A stretch of 64,000 nucleotides of DNA, taken from the NCBI GenBank assembly GCA_029990175.1, contig JARKIP010000191.1, forward strand, positions 156,440-220,439, read 5' to 3'. Below, piece after piece: positions 16,246 to 27,599 of the stretch. The first letter of the stretch is position 1. Every line of letters begins with the position of its first letter. The position numbers and the translations under genes are program-made. Source of the stretch: Petunia secreta (Eukaryota; Streptophyta; Magnoliopsida; Solanales; Solanaceae). Below the pieces are notes generated by a model that was given only the letters and a program-made list of their open reading frames with translations, was not told the origin of the DNA and searched no databases.

Positions 16246-17006
16246 ATCTGCATGCAAACTCTGTTAGAATGAAAAAGGGGCCAAAACACTTGATTTGCTG
16301 GCAAGCTGTACAGCCTACCAAGTGTTCTGTCAAAAAAAAGGTTTTTGCAGAAGTTCTTTCTTTGGACAGTATGATATCTTTGGCCATGGAGTTGGTTCTA
16401 CTGGTGATGAGAGCCTGCATTTATCGGAATAAGCCTTACAAGGGACATTGCCCTTCTTGGCTTGGGGAAATTGAACAGGATCAGTCAAAGAGGCTGCAGA
16501 GCAGACTCCTGTGGACCCTGAGAAAAAGGAGGCTAGGCAACTGTTGCCTTGGCAACAAACCACTTTTCCACTCCTCCTGCAAACCTGCACAGAACCCCTG
16601 TTAGTTAAAATTGGCCAAAGCAAGGAGGTTGCCTGCAGACAGTAAGGCATACTTCTTGCTCTGTCAAGATTCAGTTTTTTTGTGCTTAGGTACATTGAAC
16701 ATTTGGACAGTGGAGCTGACATTTTCATGGGTTTGAGTCTGCATACAACAAAGGAATTTGAGGTCTTAAAACTGCACCAAGTAACAGGCTGGGACAGGGA
16801 GGTTGAAAGAACAGAGACCAAAGCCTTAATTACTAATGCCCACCAATAGCTTTTGAGGGCAAGATATTGTTTTTTCCCAAAATTTGAGATCTTCTTTCTC
16901 CTTCCTGTAAGATGCTGCATTGACAAACAGTTAGTGCAAACAGGGGCCAGATCATATGGGTGATTAGCAGACTGAGTAATCTACCCAATAATCTGTCAAG
17001 AAGTGG
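16246..17006 (-). repeat. 3' region repeat modules of LINE C (three copies)
   Basis: Diverged copies lie at 16901-17006, 16571-16674 and 16246-16338, roughly 330 nt apart. Shared + strand landmarks are CTGCA, CTGTTAG, GGCCA, GCAGAC and CTGTCAAG. The third copy is the most diverged. Confidence 0.62.
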
Positions 17007-17149
17007 TCTATGAGTGAGATTCATTGGACACTAGGTTAATGTAGACAGAGATGATGACTCTGATGTAGAGTCTGCTGTGTCAGGGATTGAATACCACCAA
17101 GGGGTGATCTTTTTGGATTGTGGGGATGAATTCCTTTCAGGGATGTGCT

Positions 17150-20100
17150 TCATACTGACCTAAGCTTTCTAATTTTCCTAATTCTGAAATTAGGAACACC
17201 CTTCTTGTCAAGATTAAGCTGTGTCCTGATATGATTTGGAAGATTCTGGACCCGGGGGAAAAAACTGGGGGATGACAAGAGATGACTCAACTTTGACAAT
17301 GAGTCAGCAACAGTATTGCCTTCCCTATAGCAATGATTAATATCAAAGAATTGAAACCTGTTTTTCAAGCTTTGAATCTCAGAGATTGTTTGATCTAATT
17401 GCCAGGGAGGTTGTTTTTTACCTTTGATCCACATCACCATAAGTGCTGAGTCAGTTTCAACTACCACCTGAGTTGTCTGCATTGTCATACAAATCTCCAG
17501 ACCATGCTTAATGGCATAGGCTTCAGCATAGTTGTTTGTGTTGATGCCGAGAGGTACTGAATAAGCAGCAACAAAATTCCCTTCACTGTTCCTAAGGACT
17601 CCTCCAGCTCCAGCCTTACCAGGATTAGTGAGAGCACTCCCATCAGTGTTCAGCTTGAGAACTTGATGCTGAGGTGGTTTCCATTTGACTTCTAGGCTAA
17701 TCTTGACTTGTTTCAGGCCTTCTACTGTGGAAATGATTTCTGAATATGTAAAAGGCCATCTGATTTCAGGAAATGCTAGAAGAAGTGTCATTCTCAAGTC
17801 AGCTAGAATTGAGTACATGGTCCTCAGCCTAGATGAAGATTTATTTCCATACTTCTTACTACATCTGTTTTTCCAAAGATGCCATGCTATCCAAATGGGC
17901 ATGCACTGATAGATGACCTTTTCAGCTTCATTCTTCCACTGCTGTACCCACCATTGCATCAGAGTCAACCTCAGTGAGGTGTTGTTAGCTCTGATCCCCA
18001 GGGGAGTTGAAAAAGCTTCCCAGACCCTGCTAGCAAATTCTCCATTGCAGAAAACATGTCTGATTGTCTCACTGCATGGTCTGAGACAACAAACACAGGA
18101 GGAAACCACCTGATGTCCAAATTTTGCTATTCTGTCATCTGTTGGCAACTTGTTTCTCAAGGCCCTCCACACCAGAAATGAGCACTTGAAAGGCACTCTT
18201 CTGTTCCAGGTTTGTGTATCTATAAAGCAAGTTGGTTTGGCCTCTCTAACAGCCAACCAAGCAGAGGTACAAGAAAACAAACCTTGGGAATTTAGGGTCC
18301 AGATAGGTCTGTCTGGGACATTCTCATCATATGCTATGCTGATATTGATAATTCTGGACACCAAATTTTCAGGGACTTTCTGCAACAACTTATTTCTATC
18401 CCACTGTCCTTGAGTCCAGAACTTACCAACATTGACTGCATTATACCTTACCCCACCAGGCATCATGCTTGCTAGATTTCCAGTCCCCAACCAGTTGTCC
18501 CACCAGAAACTAGCTGTGCCAGATTTGAGTTTCCAGGTAATGAATTGATCTGCTTTGACCTTGTTATTCATCAAATGCTTCCAAGCTTGAGATTGTCCAG
18601 AGTCCCACTTTTTGGACATCAAGTGTGACCTCTGACAATATTTGGCTTTTAAGAATTGTCCCCAAAGAGTGTTTTTGGTCCTTAATGTCCACCACTGCTT
18701 GTATTGTAAAGCTACACACACATCCTCAAGTCTCCTGAACCCCACTCCTCCTTCTGTGACAGGTGCTGAGAGTTTACTCCAGGATGCCCAATGATACTTA
18801 TTCTTTTCATCCTTGCTGCCCCAAAAGAAATCTGCCATGTACTTGTTGATGTGCTTGAAAATTGTTTTGGGAGGAGAAACTGCAGACATTAGGTGTATGG
18901 GAAGAGATTGTAATACATACTTAATGAGAGTGGCTCTTCCCCCAGGACTTAGAAGTTTGCCTTGCCACCCTTTGGTTTTGTTGAGCACTTTTTCAGTCAA
19001 AGTGGAGAAATAGGAGATCTTCTTTCTGCCAATGTACAAAGGGCAGCCTAAGTAGGTGATTGGTCCCAGCTTGTGTGCAAAAGAGGTGACCCCTCTGATC
19101 CTATCTATTGTAGCTTGGAAGGCATGAGGAGAGGTCAGAAAGTAACTTTTGTCCTTGTTGATGAGCTGGCCAGTCTTGTGCTCATAGGATGTAAGTACCT
19201 CCATTAATCCTTGCAAAGTCTTCTTGCTGCCTGAGGTAAAAATTATAATGTCATCTGCAAAGGAAAGATGATTAATTGGGGGCCCTTTTTTTTCCATGTA
19301 GAAACCTCTATAGAAAGGTTGTTGCATCAGAATGCTGAGCTTTCTTGAAAGAAATTCTGCTCCTATTACAAATAGAGCTGGGGCCAAGGGGTCACCCTGC
19401 TTCAGTCCTCTTGTGGAATGAAAGAAGCCATACCTTGCCCCATTTATGATAACAGAGTACCAGTTATAGTCCAGAGTCCTCAACACCATATCAATGAAGA
19501 TTTCAGCAAAACCCATTCTTCTGAGTATACAGCAGATAAATGCCCATGAGACCCTGTCATAGGCCTTTGCCATGTCAAGTTTTAAGGCCACATTCCCTCC
19601 AATGTTTGGCTTTTTGATCCCTGAGACTATTTCCTGAGCCAACATAATATTTTCTGTGATGGACCTGCCTTTGATAAAGCCACTCTGATTCAAGGATATA
19701 ATGCTAGGCAGGATAGAGGATAGTCTTGTGCAAAGCAGTTTTGAGATAATTTTGCTAGTAAAGTTACTAAGACTGATGGGTCTTAGTTCTGACAACTTAC
19801 TAGGGAACTCAACTTTTGGAAGCAACACCAAGCAGGCATGGGTAAAGAACTTTGTTAGGCACCTACCAGAGAAAAAAGCTTGCACCATCATCACTATGTC
19901 CTTGCCTATGATCTCCCAGCATTTGTGAAAAAAGAGGCCATTAAACCCATCTGGACCAGCTGCACTGTTTGGGTTCATAGAAAACACGACCTCTTTAATT
20001 TCTAGATCATCAGGGAGTGCAATGAGGGCTTTATTCTGTTCCTCTGTGACTGTTGTAGGGACACATTGCAAATCTTCCTCTGTAAAAGATTCTGTCCCTT

Positions 20101-21310
20101 TGGTGAACAACTTCTGATAGAAGGTACATGCTTCTGCTGCAATCTCTTCATCACCTTGGATCCATACCCCTTGTTCTGATTTGATTTTATGCAGGAAAAG
20201 CCTTCTCCTTCTACCTCTCATCAGCTTGTGAAAGTACTTTGTATTTGCATCCCCTTCCTTGAACCATTGAAGATGAGTTTTTTGTTTAAGGATGTTTTCC
20301 TCCAACTTCATGTATCTGATGTATTCAGCCTTGAGTTTCTGTGCTTCTTCTCTGGATTGCTCAGTATTTTCTTCAATCAGCTTGTGCTCAGCTTCTTTCA
20401 GTTTTTCTTCAAACTCTTTAGCCTTCAAGTGGATATCACCATATTCTTGTCTGGACCATTGACTTAAGGATTGACTGAGGTGCTTCATTTTCTGCTGAAC
20501 CTTCCACATGGGATTGCCTTTGATTTCCTGACTCCAGGCTTGCTGGACTACTTTCATGAAATCAGGATGATCAACCCAGCAATCTAGGAATTTAAAATAC
20601 TTGGTAGGGATTTGACTTCTAAGAGTCAACTTTATGAGAAGGGGGCAATGGTCAGACCCCACTGAAGACAGGTTATCAACAGTAGTTAGGGGACAAGATT
20701 GAAGCCAATCATCATTAACCATCACTCTATCTAGTCTCTTGTATACTCTATCATGCTGACACCTCCCATTGGACCAAGTGAATTTAGCCCCAGAATAGCC
20801 TAAGTCCACTAAATTACAGTCTTCAATCACTTGCAGAAAGTCAAAGCTTTTATGGATTTGATATGGCAGGCCCCCTAGCTTTTCTTCCATAGAAGCTATA
20901 ACATTAAAATCCCCTGCTATGCACCAAGGCATCTGCAACTCTGCTGTTTCCCTCATGGATTCCCATAAGGGTTTTCTCAAAATGGGCTTACACTTTGCAT
21001 AGACTACAGTGATCAATAAAGAGTTACCAAACTCCACATGTTTTACCTCAGTGGTGATCTGCTGCTCATCAGATGACACAATCTTGACAGAACAGTCTGC
21101 ATCCCAGAATATCCAGATCTTGCTGTTTGGGTTAGACCAGGCTCCATGCATTCCAGTCAAGGTCTGATACACTTGGAGATGAGAGCTGTCTAAAAATGGT
21201 TCCAGAATGGCAATGAAAGATAGTTTTTGAATTTGCTTGAGCATTTTGATTCTCTCTATAGCACCCAGGGTCCTAATTCCCCTGGTGTTCCATATCAAGG
21301 ATGTGATCAT
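17150..21310 (-). CDS. ORF2 of LINE C: APE endonuclease, reverse transcriptase, RNase H
   Basis: 1,386 aa, intact, and the same sequence as ORF2 of copy E in the parts compared. The endonuclease motifs WN, LEPFLD, AGDFN and SVGSDH, the RT motifs KLDMAKAYD and LSFADD, the CVCC...HVFC Cys-rich segment and the RNase H acids (NTDGSA, AEAYA, ETDSA, VADSL) are all present. It starts in the ATGA overlap with ORF1. Because ORF1 of this copy is frameshifted upstream but its 3' part returns to the normal frame, coupled translation would depend on internal initiation or would fail. The protein could still act on other RNAs. Confidence 0.94.
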   Translation of the reverse strand: MITSLIWNTRGIRTLGAIERIKMLKQIQKLSFIAILEPFLDSSHLQVYQTLTGMHGAWSNPNSKIWIFWDADCSVKIVSSDEQQITTEVKHVEFGNSLLITVVYAKCKPILRKPLWESMRETAELQMPWCIAGDFNVIASMEEKLGGLPYQIHKSFDFLQVIEDCNLVDLGYSGAKFTWSNGRCQHDRVYKRLDRVMVNDDWLQSCPLTTVDNLSSVGSDHCPLLIKLTLRSQIPTKYFKFLDCWVDHPDFMKVVQQAWSQEIKGNPMWKVQQKMKHLSQSLSQWSRQEYGDIHLKAKEFEEKLKEAEHKLIEENTEQSREEAQKLKAEYIRYMKLEENILKQKTHLQWFKEGDANTKYFHKLMRGRRRRLFLHKIKSEQGVWIQGDEEIAAEACTFYQKLFTKGTESFTEEDLQCVPTTVTEEQNKALIALPDDLEIKEVVFSMNPNSAAGPDGFNGLFFHKCWEIIGKDIVMMVQAFFSGRCLTKFFTHACLVLLPKVEFPSKLSELRPISLSNFTSKIISKLLCTRLSSILPSIISLNQSGFIKGRSITENIMLAQEIVSGIKKPNIGGNVALKLDMAKAYDRVSWAFICCILRRMGFAEIFIDMVLRTLDYNWYSVIINGARYGFFHSTRGLKQGDPLAPALFVIGAEFLSRKLSILMQQPFYRGFYMEKKGPPINHLSFADDIIIFTSGSKKTLQGLMEVLTSYEHKTGQLINKDKSYFLTSPHAFQATIDRIRGVTSFAHKLGPITYLGCPLYIGRKKISYFSTLTEKVLNKTKGWQGKLLSPGGRATLIKYVLQSLPIHLMSAVSPPKTIFKHINKYMADFFWGSKDEKNKYHWASWSKLSAPVTEGGVGFRRLEDVCVALQYKQWWTLRTKNTLWGQFLKAKYCQRSHLMSKKWDSGQSQAWKHLMNNKVKADQFITWKLKSGTASFWWDNWLGTGNLASMMPGGVRYNAVNVGKFWTQGQWDRNKLLQKVPENLVSRIINISIAYDENVPDRPIWTLNSQGLFSCTSAWLAVREAKPTCFIDTQTWNRRVPFKCSFLVWRALRNKLPTDDRIAKFGHQVVSSCVCCLRPCSETIRHVFCNGEFASRVWEAFSTPLGIRANNTSLRLTLMQWWVQQWKNEAEKVIYQCMPIWIAWHLWKNRCSKKYGNKSSSRLRTMYSILADLRMTLLLAFPEIRWPFTYSEIISTVEGLKQVKISLEVKWKPPQHQVLKLNTDGSALTNPGKAGAGGVLRNSEGNFVAAYSVPLGINTNNYAEAYAIKHGLEICMTMQTTQVVVETDSALMVMWIKGKKQPPWQLDQTISEIQSLKNRFQFFDINHCYREGNTVADSLSKLSHLLSSPSFFPRVQNLPNHIRTQLNLDKKGVPNFRIRKIRKLRSV

Positions 21311-24300
21311 TTAACACCAGGGGTCTGATTTGTTTTGATTTTCCCCCTAGTGAGCCTGGGGGAAAATTTGTACCTGCTTCTAGGGGACAAACCATGCTGC
21401 TCTACAGTTTCTCTGATGTCTTCTGTGCTAAGAGGCTCCAAACTTTGATGAGGTGCAAATGCTTGAATCAGCTTCTGAGCATGCTGTTCCTCTTCCATTT
21501 CATCTTCTGACATAGAGTCTAAATCCATTCTCTCATTACCTTGCTCATCTTCTGATTGTATCACTCTGTATTCATCTTCTTGACTCAGCTCCATCCTTTG
21601 AGAATTTAGAACACACAACTTCTCTGCTTCAGCACTTAAAACCTTGTCATGTAGTTGTTTGAGGCCATATGGGTCATCTTCTTCTTCTGATTCATCTTCT
21701 GATGCTTCTGATTGTTGCATTGGAGGAAGCTGAGGTGACAAAGGGGGCTGTACTTGCAAAGGAGTTTTGAACTGATGCTGAATAGGTATCATTGTTCCTG
21801 AAGATTCTTTTGTTGATGAGGCTGACTGTTCCTTCTGCTGTCTCCTCTTTGCTCTGTCCCTGCTCTTCTTGCTTAGGTTATTCTGTTTCCTGATTAGAGG
21901 AGACTCATCTGAGTCTACTTCTATCAGAATGGCTTTTCCATTATTAAGCTCTTCTGGCTGCTTACTCTGAGATTGTTGTTGCTGGTCCTTGGCCTGAGTT
22001 GCTTCTTTTGATTCTATTTGTCCTGACTCTGCACCTTTGTTAGCTTGTTTCATCCTAGGTGTAAATTGAGTATCTTCCTTTGGAGCCATATTATCCTCCT
22101 CCCTATTGAGCTTAGTTCCAACCTGTCCCTCCATAGAAGCATCTCCAGGCTTCCTATGAAGGGCACCCTGAACTCTATCCTCTTTCCTAGATGGCTTCTT
22201 CACTGATTTCTCCCCTTGTCTTTGCTGATTTGTAACCTGAGCCTGACCTTCATAGGTCCCTGTTTGTTTCTGTTGAGTCTCATTGGTATAGTTGATCTGC
22301 ACTGGTATGGTCTCTTGTTTAGGCTCTTCTGATGACTCAGCCTCTCTATCCCTCTGCTGTTGGGTGTGCTGAACTTGATTTGGCTTCTGTAGAATCTTCT
22401 TTACTGTCTGAACCCCATTACCTTGTTGTCCTGATGATTGGTTTTGTTTGATTTTCTGAGGCTTATCCTGATCTTTGGGAGGCACTTTATTGCCTTTTCT
22501 CCTTTGGACCTGTTGCCACTGTTCATCCTGTGGTTGATTCTGGTACTTGTTTGATGGACCTCTACTGAGCTGTCCCTGTTCATAGCTGGTCCTTGGGCCA
22601 TTTTGCTGATGTATCTGCTGTTGACTGGATTCTGGACCTTGTTTATAGCTCTGTGAGATGTCTTGGTTGTCTTGTTCTTCTTTCCACTCCCTGTATTCAT
22701 CATCTTTCTTTTTCCTCTTACACACCTTGATTGGGTGGCCCTGATGTTTGCAATAATGGCAGTACTCAGGAACATTCTCAAAGTGTAATTCCTGCCAGTA
22801 GCCATCTCCAAACACATCATCTTCTTCTTGAGGAAATCCCACCCAAACATGAGGTGGCCTTTGCTTGGTGATGTCAATCTCAACTTTTACCTTAGCTACA
22901 CTACCTCTAGTCCTTTGTGCTGAGGCTGCATCAAAGAAGAGGACCCTGCCTATAGGTTCCAATAACTTGGAGACAAACTCCATGTTGAAACAGTGCCAAG
23001 GCAGTTGAGGTAACTCAACCCAGACTGGAGCTAAAGTAGTTTCTTCCTCAGGCCTGAATGTAGGTGTCCATGTGAACAGTCTAACAGCTCTTCCCTCTAT
23101 GTAAATTTTCTCCTTGTGCCATACTGTAGCATGATCTACCTCATTATCCAGGTCTATGTAAATATGAGTAGGGTTCCTATGTGTAACTCTACAAGAACCC
23201 TTAATCTGCAGTTGAGCTGTCAGGCTTTTTCTTATAACTTCCATCTTGGGCATAACACTGGAGAACTTTCCCACAATTGTGTATCTGCACTTCTGTGCCA
23301 TTTTCACAAGGAAATCATTTCTATTAAACAAAAGAGCTGGAAATCCTTGTTTGGTGGTGATCTTAGGAGAGCAGATTTCTAGCTTTGGTTCACTGTGTGA
23401 AACTGCATTTTTAAGAATACTGGAATATTGAGGGGTAACAGTAGGAGGCAAGGGAGGTGCTACATTTGTGACTATACCAGGTTGTATAGCATGATTCAGT
23501 TTACTGGTGTACTGATTGGCTGTGAGAGTAGCTTGGTTAAGCAAAGGAGGATTTCCTGAAATGAAATTAACATTTGTCTGGTTCAGTTTTGGTTGTGCAT
23601 TGCCCTGTTTTGAAGAATTTCCTTGCTCATAGTTAGAGGAGATTTTAGGAAGGTTCAGTCTATCAAATACAGAGACTCTGGGACCTTGTTTATCCTTAGG
23701 ATCAGTATCAACCTGACCCCTGAGTCCCCCATTTTCCACCTGTTTTCCTCCAGGAGGACTATGATCAATTTCATCAAGGTGCTGACCTTGCACACTAGCT
23801 GCAGGTTGGGAATGATTGGCATGACCATGCTTAACTAGCCTAGAATTAGATAGAGTTGACACTGATCCCTGAGGGGATGGAACAGGGGGTGTAAAGTTGA
23901 CACTGATCCCTGAGGGGATGGAACAGGGGGTGTAACAATGTCCAAATTCCCATTCTTCCTAAGGTGCTCAGGGCCAAGAGGAGAGAGGGGGTCTGATCCA
24001 TTAGCAACATCCCCCCCAATGTGTTGTGTTCCATTCAATTTGTTCTCATCAGTTTCAGCATGCAATTGGCCATCTAGAACTATTGGGGTTGGATTTATGG
24101 GATTCTTAGGCAGTATAGCATCAAAGGAGTCTGAATTAGGTGATGTTACCTTCAATTCTGAGCTTGTTGGACCAGTGTGAGCCGGAGCATGCAAAGTGTT
24201 GGGGTCCCAGGTGGTCGGAACTTTTCCTCCGGTGACCGGAATTGATTCTGATCGAATTTCCTCGGTGGAATCCACTGGATTGTTGTGCTGGGGGGTTATC

Positions 24301-24713
24301 TGATGTGGGAAACACGAATCTGAAGCCTTTTTCTCAATCCCTGAAGCCACAGTGGAGATTTGAGGTGGGCGATTCAGAGGCGATTCCTTGGCGATTCTCC
24401 CAGAATTCGCCTGACTCGATCTTGCAATTGGTGAGATGAAATCACTCGAAATTTGAGAAGGGGGTAGATCAAGCAATGGGGAATCATCTCTAATGGTTGA
24501 ACGCGACTGAATCAAACCAGTTTCGAAGAGGGAAATTATTTCCCTTAGGCGCGTGAGTTCTTCCGTGGTGACCTCCACACTTTGAATCGGATTTGCGATC
24601 ACCACTGATGGATTGGAGTGAATTGGTTCGGTGGAAAGACTTATGTTGGGTTGATCTACCATCTCCGACGGGTCCGGCGGTAGTTGTGGGTCAGGAGGCG
24701 CGTGAGGCGCCAT
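21307..24713 (-). pseudogene. ORF1 of LINE C, frameshifted by a 41-bp duplication
   Basis: The gene is split into an N-terminal frame (23835-24713, MAPHAPPDPQLPPDPS start) and a downstream frame (21307-23862, 851 codons). The downstream frame keeps the DUF4283-like core, the zinc knuckle (around 22719-22771), the Gln-rich region, the acidic stretch and the GLSPRSRYKFSPRLTRGK tail. The break is a 41-bp tandem duplication (23854-23935). Copy E has a single unit and an intact 1,121-aa ORF1. The total span is 41 nt longer than in E. The 851-codon part could still be made if initiated internally. Confidence 0.9.
23854..23935. repeat. 41-bp tandem duplication inside ORF1 of LINE C
   Basis: Two exact 41-nt units lie side by side (23854-23894 and 23895-23935), each beginning AGTTGACACTGATCCC. 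Copy E has one unit at the matching place (after 45154). Since 41 is not a multiple of 3, the reading frame changes. Confidence 0.95.
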
Positions 24714-24799
24714 TGCTGTTTGAAATCGCCTTGGAGGGCGCGTGACTGGCGCGTTCTAAAAAATTTTTTGAGGGGTGCGGAAATGAAGTGTGGATGGGG
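24714..24799 (-). promoter_or_regulatory. 5'UTR / likely promoter region of LINE C
   Basis: 86 nt with GGGCGCG and GGCGCG boxes, and the end GTGTGGATGGGG followed at once by TTTAGGG. It appears identical to the 5'UTR of copy E. Promoter role is inferred. Confidence 0.6.
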
Positions 24800-25431
24800 T
24801 TTAGGGTTTAGGGTTTAGGGTTTAGGGTTTAGGGTTTAGGGTTTAGGGTTTAGGGTGGTAGGGTTTAGGGTTAGGGTTTAGGTTTAGGGTTAGGGTTTAG
24901 GGGTTTAGGGTTTAGGGTTTGAGGGTTTAGGGTTAGGGTTTAGGGTTTAGGGTTTAGGGTTTAGGGTTTAGGGTTTAGGGTTTGGGGTTTAGGGTTTAGG
25001 GTTTGGGGTTGGGGTTTGGGGTTTGGGGGTTTGGGGTTTGGGGTTTGGGGTTTTGGGGTTTTGGGGTTTGGGGTTTGGGGTTTTTGGGTTTTTGGGGTTT
25101 TGGGGTTTTGGGGGTTTTGGGGTTTTGGGGTTTGGGGTTTGGGGTTTGGGGTTTTGGGGTTTTGGGGTTTGGGGTTTGGGGTTTGGGGTTTGGGGTTTGG
25201 GGTTTGGGGTTTGGGGGTTGGGGTTGGGGGTTTGGGGTTTGGGGTTTGGGGGGTTTGGGGTTGGGGGGTTTGGGGTTTGGGGTTTGGGGTTTGGGGTTTG
25301 GGTTTGGGGTTTAGGGTTTAGGGTTTAGGGTTTAGGGTTTTGGGTTTTGGGTTTAGGGTTTAGGGTTTAGGGTTTAGGGTTTAGGGTTTAGGGTTTAGGG
25401 TTTAGGTTTAGGGTTTAGGGTTTAGGGTTAG

Positions 25432-25433
<2 letters not shown>
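24800..25433 (+). repeat. Telomere array T3, irregular, with TTTGGGG and TTTTGGGG variants
   Basis: 634 nt. It begins with 8 perfect TTTAGGG (24800-24855), then degenerate units (TGGTAGGG, TTAGGG, TTTAGG, extra G) to about 24940, then TTTAGGG again. From about 25002 to 25309 it is mostly TTTGGGG mixed with TTTTGGGG, TTTTTGGG and units with five or six G. The last ~120 nt return to TTTAGGG with a few TTTTGGG and short units. It is the most irregular of the six arrays. Confidence 0.93.
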
Positions 25434-25467
<34 letters not shown>

Positions 25468-25533
25468 GAAACCATTAGACCAAACTAAGTGTGCTTTTCA
25501 GGTCACACCTAATTGTTCCAATGCAGGGTTAGG
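25434..25533 (-). promoter_or_regulatory. 3' terminal signal of LINE D
   Basis: In RNA order: CCTAACCCT (25525-25533), a hairpin at 25485-25512 with arms TTAGGTGTG and CACACTTAG (seven Watson-Crick and two G-U pairs) and loop ACCTGAAAAG, a 20-nt spacer, then A31 (25434-25464). Confidence 0.7.
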
Positions 25534-27599
25534 CAGAGACCCCGACCTGTTCATTATTATAAAATAAGCATACAAGGAGGGGGACATAAACCTTACCTCC
25601 AATCTAACAAAGTCTACAACATCTAATGGTGAGAATTGCCACGCTAGTCTAGGATAGATAAGATTACCTATAATCAAAAAGAACCTAGACAATAACATTA
25701 ATGCAATTTTCCTTTTACAAGAAATTGACAGCAAAACTATGTAAGTTCTGCCTAACATGATCAAGGATGGAAAAGAAGTCTTCACTTGAGCTATCTCTGA
25801 AAAGAAGAGTAGCTCATATGAAGACTGCATCCATTCAGCCAGGGGAATAGAACAGAGACTTTGAGGCTTTGGGAGTTAGCATCAGCTTCCACTTATGATA
25901 TGGCCATGGCCTGAGACAGAAGAGAGTGAACCAGAACAGGTGACTTCTTGTGTTCCTAGCAACTGAAGATGAAACCCAGCAGATTCTGTCCTCACAGTAG
26001 CCAGTGATCAGCATAAGGAGATTGAATCCAGCAGGTCTCAGTAGAAGGAGCAATGGACATCTTGACCCTACAACCTCAAATGCAGTACCAGGAACCTGTT
26101 TCTGAATGTGAAGCAGATTTGAGAAGGCTCCATATGCAATAAATGGTGTCAATTGGGGCTCCTGTGTCTGGGCTTAGAGTAGGCCACAGCTTAATTAGTT
26201 CCAGGGCCCAGAGGACTGTACATGACCTTTTGCAAGATATCAGGGGCAGTGCATTGTTGATTCTGCCTGTATTGGACAAAGGCAGTGACTGTCCTGTAGT
26301 AAAACTCAGTATTCTCCTCAGTAACTCAGAGTAAACTGTTGTCACTAGAGGGGAACTTTGAGCACTAGACAACACAACTTGGCCTTGGTGTCTGAGAGCT
26401 TTCAAATGTCTCCACCTGAAAAGCTGCAGAAGCAAACTGTTAAGTAAAACTGGGGGCCAGGTCATATAGGAGGTGTGCAGGTATGTTATCCATCCTATTG
26501 ATCTGTCAAGAAATGGCTCAGAAAACAGAGGTTGTTTTGGACTGGAGGGTACTTTGGACAGTGGGAAGACACTTTTGATGTAGATAGAAGCCTGCACTGA
26601 ACAGAGAAAAGACACCACCAAGGGGTGGTGATCACTAGAGCATTTCCTCTTTGTGTGCCATGAGAGATTTTCTTGACCACACATTGATGCATCTCAATCA
26701 GAACAGAGGAATGGAAATGCCCTGGTGATTTCCTTGTTGGTTGAAAATTGGGACAGCAACCATGGCTTAGAGTTCAAGCCATACCTTGCTTCAATGAAAC
26801 AGAGTTGAAGATTCAGGATACCAGGTAGCACATAGGGCGTCTGAACCTGGTGTCTGTTGATTCTCAAGGTCCACCAGCTGCAAAGCTGCAATAGCACACT
26901 GTTAGCTAAAAATAGGAGCCAGATCAAGTAGGATGTCTGCAGACAATGTGAGCATCCTATAGATCTGTCAAAAAAGGGTTCAAGGGTGCTGATTTGCAAT
27001 AGGATCTGTGGGAATATGGACAGTGATTCTGACTCATTTGAAGAAGGAAGTCTGCTAGGAAATGAGAATAACTGCCACCAGTGGATGGGAACAGTTAAGT
27101 GACTCTGGTGCTGAACAGGACCTGAGGCCTGGAGGGGGAATCTGTATGCACAAGTTGCTGAGACTCTGCTGTTCTAACTAAATTCAAGAAGGTTTGCAGC
27201 AACCATGACAGAGGTGATGAGAGATGTATGAGTTGCTTCAAAGGAAAACCAGAAGTTTGGATTATATGTGCTCTTGGGTTGTGATCTGACTGGTAGTTCT
27301 TCTGTATAGCAAACACATGACTCTGCAATATGTTTCTTGCAACTAGTGCTAGCATTGTCTGACAGTTTATATGTTGTCCCTCCCACTTAGTTATATCCCA
27401 GTTCTCAGGTTGGGACTGCAAGTACCAACAGCTTCCTTTGACAAAAACCTGCATGAAAAAACTGTTAATGAAGAACAAAGGCCAGACCAATTTTTGGATG
27501 TGAGAAGTAATTGATCTGTCAAAGAGATGATGGGAGTTGAGTAAGGAGAATCTAGTGGGCATTTGGATTTTCAGGAGGGTGCTGTTGAGTTCAAAGATC
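25498..27599 (-). pseudogene. 3' region of LINE D with broken ORF3-like frames and three modules
   Basis: Where B, F and G have one long frame, D has short frames (25498-25830, 26076-26684, 26694-26999, 27095-27661). The final 110 codons end with VDFVRLEVRFMSPS, as in the other subfamilies. Repeat modules lie at 27432-27525, 26869-26979 and 26409-26516; read as protein they give DRSIG..., WP.. and LLLQL-type strings, two of them in the same frame. Either ORF3 has decayed here or the region is a non-coding 3'UTR. Confidence 0.35.

Larger units (their letters stand above)
15026..24799 (-). mobile_element. LINE copy C, full length, ORF1 frameshifted
   Basis: A complete element of 9,774 nt with an A29 tail. 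It matches copy E in every stretch I compared. The total length difference of 44 nt is fully explained by a 41-bp tandem duplication in ORF1 and three extra T in the tail. ORF2 is intact. The duplication makes this copy non-autonomous for ORF1. Confidence 0.95.

Noticed and set aside
16269..16604. 111-codon + strand frame in LINE C (and its copy in E, 37569-37904)
   Set aside because: It is antisense to the 3' region modules, is conserved only because C and E are nearly identical, and has no counterpart in B, D, F or G.
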